A stretch of 34,490 nt of DNA from Streptosporangiaceae bacterium (GCA_030038295.1 JASHPF010000176.1:1-34490); one strand, 5' to 3'; positions 7,368 to 15,817 are shown, numbered from the stretch's first letter. Notes: generated by a model not told the origin, from the letters alone. Made by a program: numbers and translations.

Positions 7368-8249
7368 TCGCGAGTCGCGGGCCAGCAACTCGGCGACGTG
7401 GTCGGGAACGAAGGTCTGCGACTCCCGCGGCGCGCGTATGTAACCGGTCGGCTTGGGTCGCGGCGGCAGCTCGAGCGGCGGCCACTGCACGTCGTGATAG
7501 CCGATGGTGCTGAGCAGGTGGGAGATCATGTTGAGCCGGGCCCGCCGCTTATCCGAGCTGTCCACGACATACCAGGGCGCCTCCTCGATGTCCGTGTGCA
7601 CGAACATCTCGTCCTTGGCCCTGGAGTAGTCCTCCCACCGGGACATCGATTCCAGGTCCACCGGCGACAGCTTCCACCGCCGCATCGGGTCCTCGAGCCG
7701 GGACCGGAACCGGCGTTCCTGTTCCTCGTCGTTCACCGAGAACCAGTACTTGCGGAGCAAGATGCCGTCCTCGACGAGGAGCCGCTCGAAAATCGGGCAC
7801 TGATTCAGGAACCTGCCGTACTCCTCCTTGGTGCAGAAGCCCATGACGTGCTCGATCCCGGCGCGGTTGTACCAGCTGCGGTCGAACAGCACGATCTCGC
7901 CGGCGGATGGCAGCTGCTCGACGTAGCGCTGGAAGTACCAGCTGCTGCGCTCGCGCTCGGTCGGCGCCGGCAGGGCGACGATCCGCGCGACCCTGGGGTT
8001 GAGGTACTGGGTGACGCACGTGATCGTGCCACCCTTGCCGGCCCCGTCCCGGCCCTCGAAGACGACGACCAGCCGGGCCCGCTCGGCTCGCACCCACTCC
8101 TGCAGCTTCACGAGCTCGGCCTGCAGCCGGAGCAGCTCACGCTCGTAGAGCTTGCGTGGCACGCGATCGGCGGTCCCGGGCTCCTCGTGCTGGCCAGGCG
8201 CCGTCTCGGGCTCGCCTGCCTGGCGTTGCTTCTCGTGATCCCTGGCCAT
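7356..8249 (-). CDS. ppk2: Polyphosphate kinase 2 (PPK2 family)
   Basis: A 297-residue P-loop kinase that moves phosphate between polyphosphate and nucleotides. The Walker A motif is GRDGAGKGG (residues 66-74) after RLVVVFE. The lid/Walker B segment is FDRSWYNRAG (122-131), then RKYWFSVNDEEQERRFRSRLEDP and WYVVDSSDKRRARLN, as in one-domain PPK2 enzymes. The first 30 residues are charged and variable. ATG 8249 is chosen because AGGAGG stands 8 bases before it; ATG 8267 has no ribosome site, and the frame stays open another 1.2 kb only as antisense to the next gene. It is convergent with the DUF1918 gene (12-nt overlap). Polyphosphate metabolism fits the stress-related neighbours. Preference for ADP, AMP or GDP is not decidable here. 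Confidence 0.94.
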   Translation of the reverse strand: MARDHEKQRQAGEPETAPGQHEEPGTADRVPRKLYERELLRLQAELVKLQEWVRAERARLVVVFEGRDGAGKGGTITCVTQYLNPRVARIVALPAPTERERSSWYFQRYVEQLPSAGEIVLFDRSWYNRAGIEHVMGFCTKEEYGRFLNQCPIFERLLVEDGILLRKYWFSVNDEEQERRFRSRLEDPMRRWKLSPVDLESMSRWEDYSRAKDEMFVHTDIEEAPWYVVDSSDKRRARLNMISHLLSTIGYHDVQWPPLELPPRPKPTGYIRAPRESQTFVPDHVAELLARDSRSRR

Positions 8250-8348
8250 CTCCCGATCCTCCTGCATGCCAGCTGGCTTCGCCGCGGCGGGCACGTCCCT
8301 CGCAGCTAGTCTGCGGAGTGCCGCACTGACCAGCAACCGGAGGAACGG

Positions 8349-9521
8349 GTGCAGACCAGCCGGGACCGGATCCTGACGACGCACACCGGCGCCCTGTATC
8401 GCCCGCGCGATCTCGAGGAGATGCTGAAGGCAAAGGTCAATGGCCGGCCGTATGACACAGAGGCCCTCGAAGACCGGCTCAGGACCGCGGTCGCCGATGT
8501 CGTGCAGCAGCAGGCCGCGCACGGCGTCGACATCGTCAGCGACGGCGAGTTCTCGAAGCCGTCCTGGACGTCGTATGTCCACGAGCGCCTCGGCGGTCTG
8601 GACTTCGTCGCCCGTCCGCCGGTGCTGACCGCGATGCAGCAGGGCAAGGACGCCGCGGCGTTCGCCGAGTTCTACGCCAGGTACGGCCTGGTCTGGTACC
8701 TCGAGGACTGGGAGATCGGCCCGGCGGGGGACGTCGGCGCGGCGCCGGTGGTGACCGGGCCGCTCAGGTACACCGGTCACGACGCGATCCGGCGGGATAT
8801 CCGCAACCTCAAGGACGCGATGCGGGACGTACCCGTCGCCGAGGGCTTCCTGCCGGTGGTCGCGCCCGGCAGCGTGCAGCCGGTGCTCGCCAACGAGTAC
8901 TACGCCGACGACGAGTCGTACTTCGGCGCGATCGCCGACTGCATGCACGAGGAATACCAGGCGATCGTCGATGCCGGGCTCGTCGTCTCCATCGATGACG
9001 CTTTCCTGCCGTACCTCTACGACCTGCGCCGCGACTGGACGCTCGGGCAGTTCCTGGCGTGGGCCAATCAGGCCGTCGATGCGCTGCGGGCCGCGCTGGC
9101 CGGAATCCCCGAGGACCGGGTGCGATACCACATCTGCTGGGGCAGCTGGAACGGACCGCACTCGGCGGACGTGCCGCTGCGGGACATCGTCGACCTGCTG
9201 CTGCGGGTGCCAGCCCAGGCCTACAACATCGAATCGGCGAATCCTCGGCACGCACACGAGTGGGCGGTGTGGCAGGACGTTCCGCTGCCAGCCGACAAGA
9301 TCCTCATCCCCGGCGTCGTCGAGCACGCGACCAACATCCTCGATCATCCCGAGGCGGTGGCGCAGCGTATTCTCCGGTTCACCGACGTCGTAGGGCGCGA
9401 GCGCGTCATCGCGGGCACGGACTGCGGTCACCGAGGCCGGGTGCCCCGGTCGATCGCGTGGGCGAAGCAGCAGGCGATCGCCGACGGCGCGGCCATCGCG
9501 TCCCGGCGGCTCTGGCGCTAG
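8349..9521 (+). CDS. Cobalamin-independent methionine-synthase-like (MetE C-domain family) protein
   Basis: A 390-residue protein with the zinc methyltransferase barrel of MetE. The opening RILTTHTGALYRPRDLEEML is typical. The zinc site is complete: H261 and C263 (RYHICWGSWNG), E295 (NIESANPR) and C359 (GTDCGHRG). Full MetE is about 750 residues with two barrels; this has one, like archaeal core MetE and the alkyl-CoM transferase-type paralogs, so the substrate may not be homocysteine. GTG 8349 has GGAGGAAC before it. It is divergent from ppk2 (99 bases between starts) and followed by two LLM oxidoreductase genes on the same strand. It could act on a thiol such as mycothiol or another alkyl acceptor; that is inference. 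Confidence 0.88.
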   Translation: MQTSRDRILTTHTGALYRPRDLEEMLKAKVNGRPYDTEALEDRLRTAVADVVQQQAAHGVDIVSDGEFSKPSWTSYVHERLGGLDFVARPPVLTAMQQGKDAAAFAEFYARYGLVWYLEDWEIGPAGDVGAAPVVTGPLRYTGHDAIRRDIRNLKDAMRDVPVAEGFLPVVAPGSVQPVLANEYYADDESYFGAIADCMHEEYQAIVDAGLVVSIDDAFLPYLYDLRRDWTLGQFLAWANQAVDALRAALAGIPEDRVRYHICWGSWNGPHSADVPLRDIVDLLLRVPAQAYNIESANPRHAHEWAVWQDVPLPADKILIPGVVEHATNILDHPEAVAQRILRFTDVVGRERVIAGTDCGHRGRVPRSIAWAKQQAIADGAAIASRRLWR

Positions 9522-9631
9522 CGGCCCGCGGCGGCAGTCGGCTCCACGGGCAAGCTCGGGCGCATCGTGCCGTTCACGTCCCGGCGTTAGGGTGAGCCTC
9601 AGAGAGCGGCCGAGCGCTGAGGAGCTGCCCC

Positions 9632-10504
9632 ATGAAGGTGGGTCTGCACATTCCGGATTTCACGTGGGACGGCGGCCCGGCCGTGCTGCGGCTGCGCCTG
9701 CGGGACGTGGCGCAGCAGGCGGAGCAGGCGGGGATAGACCGGATCAGCGTGATGGACCACGTATGGCAGATCGCTCACATCGGCCCGCCCGAACACGAGA
9801 TGCTCGAGGCCTACACCACGCTTGGCTGGCTCGCCGCCAGCACCGACCGGGTCACGCTGCTGACCGTCGTCACGGCGGTGGTCTATCGTGACCCCGGCCT
9901 GGTCGCCAAGGCAGTCAGCACGCTTGACGTGCTGTCGGGCGGGCGCGCGATGCTGGGCATCGGCGCGGCGTGGAACGAGGCGGAGGCGCGCGGTCTCGGG
10001 CTGTTCTTCCCGCCGCTCGCGGAGCGGTACGAACGGCTCGAGGAGGCCCTGCGCATCTGCCTGCAGATGTGGAGCGACGACGACGGCCCGTTCGACGGCA
10101 AGCACTACCACCTGGACCGGACGCTGAACTCGCCGCAGCCGCTGACCCGGCCCAGGCCCCGCATCCTGGTCGGCGGCTCCGGCGAGCGTAAGACGCTGCG
10201 CCTGGTCGCCAGGTACGCCGACGCGTGCAACATCCGCGACTCCGCCGAGCTCGCGCACAAGCTGGATGTGCTGCGCGAGCACTGCACGACCGAGGGCCGG
10301 GACTACGCCGCGATCGAGAAGACCGTCCAGACCCGGTTCGACCTCGGTCCTCACGGCGAGAACGCGGCGCAGATCGTCGAGCATCTGCACGCGCTGTCCG
10401 AGCTCGGCGTGCACGTCGCGCACGGCTCGGTCGTCGACGTCGGCTCGCTTCGCCCGCTCGAGCTGATGGCCGAGCGGGTGATCCCGGCCGTCGAGAAGTT
10501 CTGA
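9632..10504 (+). CDS. LLM-class F420-type oxidoreductase
   Basis: A 290-residue TIM-barrel oxidoreductase. Features: MKVGLHIPDFTW; QQAEQAGIDRISVMDHVWQ; RVTLLTVVTAVVYRDPGLVAKAVSTLDVLSGGRAMLGIGAAWNEAEARGLG, the LLM core with a GxGxxW motif; RYERLEEALRICLQMW; and RPRILVGGSGERKTLRLVARYADACNI. This last pattern is typical of actinobacterial F420-dependent members. ATG 9632 is preceded by GAGGAGCTGCCCC. The C-terminal end (LRPLELMAERVIPAVEKF) is that of a complete protein. It sits 110 bases after the MetE-like gene and 90 before another LLM gene. The 110-base gap holds no obvious terminator, so joint transcription is possible. Substrate unknown. Confidence 0.92.
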   Translation: MKVGLHIPDFTWDGGPAVLRLRLRDVAQQAEQAGIDRISVMDHVWQIAHIGPPEHEMLEAYTTLGWLAASTDRVTLLTVVTAVVYRDPGLVAKAVSTLDVLSGGRAMLGIGAAWNEAEARGLGLFFPPLAERYERLEEALRICLQMWSDDDGPFDGKHYHLDRTLNSPQPLTRPRPRILVGGSGERKTLRLVARYADACNIRDSAELAHKLDVLREHCTTEGRDYAAIEKTVQTRFDLGPHGENAAQIVEHLHALSELGVHVAHGSVVDVGSLRPLELMAERVIPAVEKF

Positions 10505-10594
10505 CCGCCGGGCGCGGTCAGCCATGGCGTGTACCGTCGGGCGGCGCGGCACAGAACGTCCGAAGGTCGCCGCGCTGGCCAGAAGGGAACCGTG

Positions 10595-11512
10595 ATGGCG
10601 CTGGGAACCGTGCTGTTCGGAGCGGGGCTTGGGGAATGGAACGGGGTCGATGTCGGCTCGGTCACCGAGCTGCTCGCGCTCGCCGAGCAGGCGGACCGCC
10701 TGGGCCTCGACGTGTTCTCCGTCGCCGACCACCCGTATTTCGCTGACCGGCTGGACGCCTATGCCGCGCTGGCCTTCCTGCTGGGCCGCACGACCAGCAT
10801 CACGGGCGTGGTCACCGTTACCAACCTGCCGAGCCGCCCGGCGCCCCAGCTCGCGCGCACCGTCAGCGCGCTGTCGACGCTGTCGGGCGGCCGGGTCGTG
10901 CTGGGCCTCGGCGCGGGCGGGCTCTGGGACGAGATCGTCAAGCTCGGCGTGCCGCGCCTTGAGCCAGGTGCCGCGGTGCGCGCGCTCGAGGAGGCGATCA
11001 CGCTGATCCGCGCGCTGTCAGGTGGCGGGGAGGCCGTCACCGTCACCGGGGCCCACTACCAGGTGGCTGGCCTCGTGCCCGCGGCCGAGCCGGCGCCGCC
11101 GATCTGGACGGGCGCGGTCGGCCCGAAGGCCCTCGCCGTCACCGGCCGGCTGGCGGACGGCTGGGTGCCCGCCCGGGCGTCGGACTGGCTCAGCCCGCTG
11201 TACCGCGAGTCCCGGCCGATCATCGACGCTGCCGCCGCGGCCGCCGGGCGCGATCCCGGCTCGGTCGTCACCGTGTACAACTTCGGCGGCCGGATTACCG
11301 CGGAACCGCTCGCCGCTACGCGCGACGATGACGGCCGCTGGCTCGGCGGCTCGGCGGAGCAGTGGATCTCCGAACTGGCCCGCGCGGTCCAGGTCCACGG
11401 GGCCGGCGGCTTCTTCTACCGCACCACGGACGACACTCCGGCCGAAATCGCGCTCAGCCGGTGGGCCGAGGACATCGTCCCTGCCGTCCGCGCCGCGATC
11501 GCCCGGACGTGA
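10595..11512 (+). CDS. LLM-class flavin-dependent oxidoreductase
   Basis: A 305-residue LLM-fold protein: LGTVLFGAGLGEW; LAEQADRLGLDVFSVADHPYF; RTTSITGVVTVTNLPSRPAPQLARTVSALSTLSGGRVVLGLGAGG; and APPIWTGAVGPKALAVTGRLADGWVP. ATG 10595 is used because AGAAGGGAACC precedes it at good spacing and homology starts at once; a GTG immediately before (10592) and a 22-residue upstream extension are less likely. It is a distant paralog of the preceding gene, not a recent duplicate. The two may act in sequence or as alternatives on one substrate. The gene is convergent with the GNAT gene (127 bases apart, GC-rich, no convincing terminator). Confidence 0.9.
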   Translation: MALGTVLFGAGLGEWNGVDVGSVTELLALAEQADRLGLDVFSVADHPYFADRLDAYAALAFLLGRTTSITGVVTVTNLPSRPAPQLARTVSALSTLSGGRVVLGLGAGGLWDEIVKLGVPRLEPGAAVRALEEAITLIRALSGGGEAVTVTGAHYQVAGLVPAAEPAPPIWTGAVGPKALAVTGRLADGWVPARASDWLSPLYRESRPIIDAAAAAAGRDPGSVVTVYNFGGRITAEPLAATRDDDGRWLGGSAEQWISELARAVQVHGAGGFFYRTTDDTPAEIALSRWAEDIVPAVRAAIART

Positions 11513-11639
11513 GCGGTCCGCCGCCCGAGCTGGCCGGGGCCTGCCGCCGGCCGGCCATGGCGGCGAGAGCGGGGTCCAGCGATGACCGCGCTCAATCACC
11601 GGCAGTCACAGCGTGGACGGCCCGGGGCGGCGTATCCGG

Positions 11640-12197
11640 CTAGCGGCGCCGAGCCAGGCCGAGCGCCAGGACGAGCACGTCCGCCACGGGCCCGTCCGGC
11701 TCAGCGTCGCGCGTCCTGGCTATCTTGCGCCATCCCCAGGCCAGGAACGCCCGCTGCGCCGCCGCGGCGGCCGGCAGCACGACAGCCGTCGCCCGCTCCT
11801 CCGGTCGGCCCGCGAGCAGCAGGTCGTGCAGCGAGCGCCCGATGCCCTGGCGCCGCCAGGGGGCGCGCACCAGCAGCTCGACGACCGCAAAAGTACGGCC
11901 GGGATGCTCGGCGGTGACCTCGTCGGGCAGCGGAGCGGTCAGGCCCCGCCACCAGGATGTCGACGGGCGGAGCGGCATCCCGGCCGCATAGCCGACGGGG
12001 TAGCCGCCGTGCCCCGCCACCGCCATCACGAAGCCAGGCTGGCGGCGCTGCACCCGGAACCGGGCCGGAAACACCGCGGCGTCATCCTGGCGCAGATACG
12101 GGGGGTCGGCGTACACCTCGGCGTGCAACGCTTCCAGTTCCGCCGCGCGGGACCCGGCCTGCGAGCCATCGAGCAGCTGGAGCGAGATGCTCGGCAC
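11640..12197 (-). CDS. GNAT-family N-acetyltransferase
   Basis: A 185-residue acyl-CoA-dependent acetyltransferase candidate. The acetyl-CoA pyrophosphate loop is RRQGIGRSLHDLLL, after the strand TFAVVELLVRAPW. The N-terminal half includes AVAGHGGYPVGYAAG and the C-terminal half ATAVVLPAAAAAQRAFLAWGWRKIARTR, all normal for the fold. ATG 12197 lies 10 bases after the VOC gene stop, and a ribosome-like GGAGC lies within that gene's end. It is probably the last gene of the eight-gene minus-strand operon. Its acceptor (amine, antibiotic or intermediate) cannot be predicted, and it may be incidental to the pathway. Confidence 0.85.
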   Translation of the reverse strand: MPSISLQLLDGSQAGSRAAELEALHAEVYADPPYLRQDDAAVFPARFRVQRRQPGFVMAVAGHGGYPVGYAAGMPLRPSTSWWRGLTAPLPDEVTAEHPGRTFAVVELLVRAPWRRQGIGRSLHDLLLAGRPEERATAVVLPAAAAAQRAFLAWGWRKIARTRDAEPDGPVADVLVLALGLARRR

Positions 12198-12207
12198 GGC
12201 GACGACG

Positions 12208-12684
12208 CTATCGCGGGCGCTCCATGAGCTCGACCGTCAGGTTGTCCGGGCCTTGCGTGTAGATGACCTTCGTGCCCCGTCGGGGACCATCCCGAACGAC
12301 CTGGACCGGGTTGACGGGCTCGAAGCCGTAACCGCGACCGGCGGCGATTACCGCGGCGATGTCGTCGACCTCGAGGCACAGGTGCAGGTGCCCGTTGTCG
12401 CAGGGCCGAAGGCCGGAGCTGGCGCCGACCGGGCTGGCGTAACTGAGCAGCTCGATCGTGTGGCTCGGCGCGCTGACGTAGCAGATGTGGATCACGCACC
12501 CGGCCACGCCGGTCACCTGCTCGAACAGCTCGCCCCGACACTCCACGGGTGTGCTCACCGGAAGGCCGAGCGCGTCGCGGAAGTAGCCGACGGCCCGGTC
12601 GAGGTCGGACACGGTGATCCCGGTGTGACCGACACCGGTGACCCGGCCCGCCCGGACCGACGCGGCTGGCGATGCTTCCGTCAT
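12208..12684 (-). CDS. VOC-superfamily (glyoxalase/dioxygenase/epimerase-like) protein
   Basis: A 158-residue protein with two beta-alpha-beta-beta-beta modules. The first begins TGVGHTGITVSDLDRAVGYFRDALGLPV, with metal-ligand-like H in GHTGI; the second contains NGHLHLCLEVDDI. It ends TKVIYTQGPDNLTVELMERP, where E would be the last metal ligand. The pattern resembles methylmalonyl-CoA epimerase or glyoxalase-type members. ATG 12684 overlaps the stop of the lipoyl gene (ATGA), so it is translationally coupled and belongs to the E1/lipoyl operon; the 8-residue upstream extension is not needed. Its likely role is handling an intermediate (epimerase, isomerase or lyase); this is inferred from context. 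Confidence 0.87.
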   Translation of the reverse strand: MTEASPAASVRAGRVTGVGHTGITVSDLDRAVGYFRDALGLPVSTPVECRGELFEQVTGVAGCVIHICYVSAPSHTIELLSYASPVGASSGLRPCDNGHLHLCLEVDDIAAVIAAGRGYGFEPVNPVQVVRDGPRRGTKVIYTQGPDNLTVELMERPR

Positions 12685-12932
12685 GTGCCCGCCACCGCCA
12701 CGACGCACACGTGGGCGCCGACGGCGACGTTGTCGCCCGCCGCGACGCAGTGCTCCAGCATCACCCCATCGGCCGTCGCCGTGACCTCCTGACTGACCTT
12801 CTCCGTCTCGATCTCGTAGAGCGGATCACCAGTCCGGAAGGACTCACCGGGCTGCTTGCAGAACCGCACGACCGTGGCCTCCTCCATCGTCATCCCGATC
12901 TTCGGCAGCCGTACTCGCACCCGCACGGTCAC
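12681..12932 (-). CDS. Stand-alone lipoyl (biotinyl-lipoyl) carrier domain
   Basis: Only 83 residues, all of them one lipoyl domain: VRLPKIGMTMEEATVVRF, then PGESFRTGDPLYEIETEKVSQEV with the acceptor lysine K45, then VAAGDNVAVGAHVCVV. A normal E2 continues with a linker, a peripheral-subunit-binding domain and a catalytic acyltransferase; none is present. GTG 12932 forms a GTGA overlap with the E1-beta stop, and the conserved first strand begins within 8 residues; the longer upstream frame is a shadow of E1-beta. In acetoin-type AcoC the lipoyl domain is fused to an alpha/beta hydrolase, and such a hydrolase is encoded separately at 15008-15817. A biotin acceptor is unlikely because the MKM motif is absent. 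Confidence 0.88.
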   Translation of the reverse strand: MTVRVRVRLPKIGMTMEEATVVRFCKQPGESFRTGDPLYEIETEKVSQEVTATADGVMLEHCVAAGDNVAVGAHVCVVAVAGT

Positions 12933-13954
12933 GTTCGGGCACCCGGCCGGCCGGCCGCGATCCCGGCGGAACCACTCCCCGCGGCTCCCCGCACGGTCGC
13001 GAGCACGGCCGCGGTGATCCTGGCCTCCCCGGGAATCACCCGCGCTTCGGCGTTCGGCGCGTACGGCATCGCCACGTTCGGTGTCGTGACGCGCTGGATC
13101 GGCGCCCGGAGCGAGTCGAAGCCCTTCTCCGCGACGAGCGCCGCGACCTGGCTGGCCGCCCCGCAGCATTCGCGGGCCTCGTCGACGACGACGAGGCGAC
13201 CGGTCCTGGCTACCGACGCCAGCACGGTGGTCTCGTCGAACGGTACGAGCGTGCGCGGGTCGATGACCTCAACGCTGATCCCCTGCCCGGTGAGCGCGTC
13301 GGCGGCGGCGAGGACTGGCTTGACCATGCGGCCGATTGCGACCACCGTCACGTCGTCGCCTGCCCGCCGCACCGACGCCGAGCCGAGCGGCACCAGGTGC
13401 TCGCCGTCGGGCACCTCGCCCCACTCGCCGCCGCGACCGGACGGCTCCAGGAAGACGCTCGGGTTCGGGCTCCTGAGCGCGGTCTTGAGGAGGCCCTTGG
13501 CGTCGGCAGCCGTCGTCGGCGTCAGGACGTTGATGCCGCCGAGATTCATCAGGACCGGGTAGGCAGAATCGGAGTGCTGCGCCGCGTTGGCGGCGCCGCC
13601 GCCGTAGCCCGCGATGATCGTGATCGGCAGCGCCAGCTGCCCGCCGGTCATCAGCCGGAGCTTGGCCATCTGGTTCGCGATGGCGTCCATACCCGTATAG
13701 AAGAAGTTCGAGAACATCATGTGCAGCACCGGGTGATATCCCGCCGAAGCCAGGCCGACCGCCATCCCGGTGAGCGTGGCCTCGCAAATGGGGGTGTTGC
13801 GGACGCGGTCGTGACCGAACCGCTCGTGCAGGCCGCGCATGTCGCCCACGATCGACAGCTCGACGTCCTCGCCGTAGACCACGACCTTGGGGTCGCGCTC
13901 CATCTCCTCGACCAGAGCGTCGTGCACGGCTTCAAGCAAACGTCTGCGCGCCAT
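12929..13954 (-). CDS. acoB: 2-oxoacid/acetoin dehydrogenase E1-beta subunit
   Basis: A 341-residue transketolase-like beta subunit that pairs with the E1-alpha encoded just upstream. Features: RRLLEAVHDALVEEMERDPKVVVYGEDVE (with the ThDP-activating Glu near VYGED), NTPICEATLTGMAVGLASAGYHPV, GYGGGAANAAQHSDS, VLTPTTAADAKGLLKTALRSPNPSVFLEP and VEVIDPRTLVPFDETTVLASV. ATG 13954 stands 4 bases after the E1-alpha stop, with GGAGAGGAGG as its ribosome site. The last 20 or so residues are Gly/Ala-rich and not family-like. With no E2 acyltransferase nearby, an acetoin-type cleaving system is more likely than pyruvate dehydrogenase. The symbol is a best guess by architecture. Confidence 0.88.
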   Translation of the reverse strand: MARRRLLEAVHDALVEEMERDPKVVVYGEDVELSIVGDMRGLHERFGHDRVRNTPICEATLTGMAVGLASAGYHPVLHMMFSNFFYTGMDAIANQMAKLRLMTGGQLALPITIIAGYGGGAANAAQHSDSAYPVLMNLGGINVLTPTTAADAKGLLKTALRSPNPSVFLEPSGRGGEWGEVPDGEHLVPLGSASVRRAGDDVTVVAIGRMVKPVLAAADALTGQGISVEVIDPRTLVPFDETTVLASVARTGRLVVVDEARECCGAASQVAALVAEKGFDSLRAPIQRVTTPNVAMPYAPNAEARVIPGEARITAAVLATVRGAAGSGSAGIAAGRPGART

Positions 13955-13958
13955 GCCG

Positions 13959-14990
13959 CTAGGCCTCCTCTCCCGCGAACATCAGGGTCATCGCGAGCTC
14001 GGGATCGGCGGGCCGCCCCGCCTCCGCGTATGCCACGGCGTCGTCCACCTGCTGCAGCACCCGGGCGTCCACCGCGCGGAGGCGGTCAGGGTCGGCCACG
14101 CCCGCCGAGATCAGCCGGTCTCGCAGCCGCTCGATCGGATCCCTGGCTCGCCACGCCTCGATCTCGGCGTCGTCGCGGTACCGGCCGCCGGCCAGGACGA
14201 AGCTCTCGGCCTCGAAGTGACCCTGGATGCGATAGGTCCTGGCCTCGATGAACGCGGGTCCGCCGCCCGCCCGGCCCCGTTCGACGGCCTCGCGGGCCGC
14301 CTGCCACACCTCGACCACGTCGTTGCCGTCCACCTCCCATACCGGCATGGCGAACGCGCGTGCCCGGTCGGCGATGGCCCCGGCGGTCACCTCGCGGGAC
14401 GGCGTGAACTCAGAGAACATGTTGTTCTCGCACACGAAGATCACCGGAAGCTGCCAGAGCGTGGAAACGTTGAGCGTCTCCATGAGCACGCCCTGATTCG
14501 AGGCGCCGTCACCGAAGAAGCAGACCGCAACCTTGCCGTCACCGTCGAGCCGCGCGCCGAAGGCGGCGCCCGTCGCGATCGCGAGGCCAGCGCCGACGAT
14601 GCCGTTAGCGCCGAGGATGCCCTTCGAGATGTCGGCGACGTGCATCGAGCCGCCCATGCCGCGGCAGATGCCCTCCTGCCTGCCCCAGATCTCCGCCACC
14701 ATGGCCCGCAGATCCCCGCCCTTGGCGAGGTAGTGTCCGTGGCCGCGGTGGGTGGACGTGAGGTAGTCGCGGTCCGCGAGATGCGCGCAGACGCCGGTCG
14801 CGACCGCCTCCTCCCCGATGTACAGGTGCACGGCACCGGGCAGCTTGCCCGCCGCGCTGTCGGCGCTCAGCCGCTCCTCGGTACGGCGGATCAGCAGCAT
14901 CCGCTCGTACAGCCAGTGGAACTCGGCTGCCGATGGCTGCGCGTTCGGCCGGGCCTCCGGCGCCCGAACGCTGGAGTCAGACGTGCCCAT
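13959..14990 (-). CDS. acoA: 2-oxoacid/acetoin dehydrogenase E1-alpha subunit (ThDP-dependent)
   Basis: A 343-residue alpha subunit. The ThDP signature starts with GDG at 160-162 and ends with NN at 189-190 (GDGASNQG, then FVCENN). Other landmarks are YERMLLIRRTEERL, GAVHLYIGEEAVATGVCAHL, STHRGHGHYLAKGG, GGSMHVAD, and EARTYRIQGHFEAE near the C-terminal third. ThDP and E1-beta would form an alpha2-beta2 unit that cleaves a 2-oxoacid or acyloin and passes the acyl group to the lipoyl carrier. ATG 14990 is preceded by CGGAGGCTCC. It starts 17 bases after the hydrolase stop. The approximately 20-residue variable N terminus is normal for the family. Confidence 0.9.
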   Translation of the reverse strand: MGTSDSSVRAPEARPNAQPSAAEFHWLYERMLLIRRTEERLSADSAAGKLPGAVHLYIGEEAVATGVCAHLADRDYLTSTHRGHGHYLAKGGDLRAMVAEIWGRQEGICRGMGGSMHVADISKGILGANGIVGAGLAIATGAAFGARLDGDGKVAVCFFGDGASNQGVLMETLNVSTLWQLPVIFVCENNMFSEFTPSREVTAGAIADRARAFAMPVWEVDGNDVVEVWQAAREAVERGRAGGGPAFIEARTYRIQGHFEAESFVLAGGRYRDDAEIEAWRARDPIERLRDRLISAGVADPDRLRAVDARVLQQVDDAVAYAEAGRPADPELAMTLMFAGEEA

Positions 14991-15007
14991 GGAGCCTCCG
15001 GTGCGGG

Positions 15008-15817
15008 TCAGTGGTGGCGGGCGAGGAAGCTGCTGATCGCGGACCAGGTACGCGCGGGCTGGTCCGTCTGCAGTGCGTGGCCGCAGTCGTCGATCAGCTC
15101 CACCCGGCTGCCCGCGATCCGGGTGCCGAATTCGGCGGCGTAGGCAACCGGTACGAGCGCGTCCTGCCGCCCCCAGACGATGAGGGTCGGCACGCTGATC
15201 CGGTGCAGCCGGCGGCCGAGGCCGTGATCGGCGATCGGCCAGGCGAACTTCGTGGTACAGCCGATGTTCCAGGTGCTCTGCGCGATGGCCGCCGGGACCT
15301 GCTCCGGGTCGGCGGGCAGCGCCTCCACCTGGGCCTCCGGGTGCGCGAACAGGTACCGCGGTACGTCCGCAGGCGGCCCGGCCACCATCTGCATCAGCGG
15401 AATCGGCGCGTCATCCCGCCACAGGCCGATCGGCGCGAGCAGCACGAGCCGGTCGAACAGCAGCGGAAAGGTCGCGGCCAGGTCCGCAGCCACCATGCCA
15501 CCGAACGACTGGCCGATCGCCGCCGGCCGCTGCAGCCCGAGCGCGCGCACCGCCTCCTCGTACAGGAGCAGCAGCTCCCAGAAGGTCTGCACCTGCCGGA
15601 TCGCCTCCGGGTCGCCGGGCGACGTGCCCGGGTGCTCGGGTGCGTACACCGTGTGCTGCTCCGCAAGCCGGTCGTGGAACGGCTGCCACGTGAGGCCGGG
15701 CAGCGGGTGGAAATAGAGCAGCGGCGGGCCCTCTCCGGCGACCTTGACGTGCAGCCGCAGCCGGCCGCCCCCGACCTCGATGGTTTCGTCCCGCACCACG
15801 GCTGCGCTCGCGCTCAT
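15008..15817 (-). CDS. Alpha/beta hydrolase (possible detached AcoC-type hydrolase-fold unit)
   Basis: A 269-residue alpha/beta-hydrolase with a full catalytic triad: S104 in the elbow GQSFGGM, D218 in WGRQDALVP, H246 in DDCGHAL. The oxyanion-side segment is LLYFHPLPGLTW. No signal peptide, so cytosolic. The LLM gene's TGA abuts the start as GTGATG: either ATG 15817 (used here) or GTG 15820 begins translation, so it is coupled to LLM. It precedes E1-alpha by 17 bases. In Pseudomonas-type AcoC a domain of this fold follows the lipoyl domain in one chain. Here it could replace that domain, or hydrolyse an ester or diketone made by the LLM enzyme. Both readings are inferences. Confidence 0.88.
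   Translation of the reverse strand: MSASAAVVRDETIEVGGGRLRLHVKVAGEGPPLLYFHPLPGLTWQPFHDRLAEQHTVYAPEHPGTSPGDPEAIRQVQTFWELLLLYEEAVRALGLQRPAAIGQSFGGMVAADLAATFPLLFDRLVLLAPIGLWRDDAPIPLMQMVAGPPADVPRYLFAHPEAQVEALPADPEQVPAAIAQSTWNIGCTTKFAWPIADHGLGRRLHRISVPTLIVWGRQDALVPVAYAAEFGTRIAGSRVELIDDCGHALQTDQPARTWSAISSFLARHH

Noticed and set aside
8250-9431. Long N-terminal extension of PPK2 (frame open to 9431)
   Set aside because: It is antisense to the MetE-like gene, whose zinc-site motifs are intact; AGGAGG before ATG 8249 marks the real start.
12933-15143. Plus-strand frames of 280-420 codons opposite E1-alpha and E1-beta
   Set aside because: Antisense to well-conserved ThDP enzyme subunits; composition is that of reverse-complement shadows.
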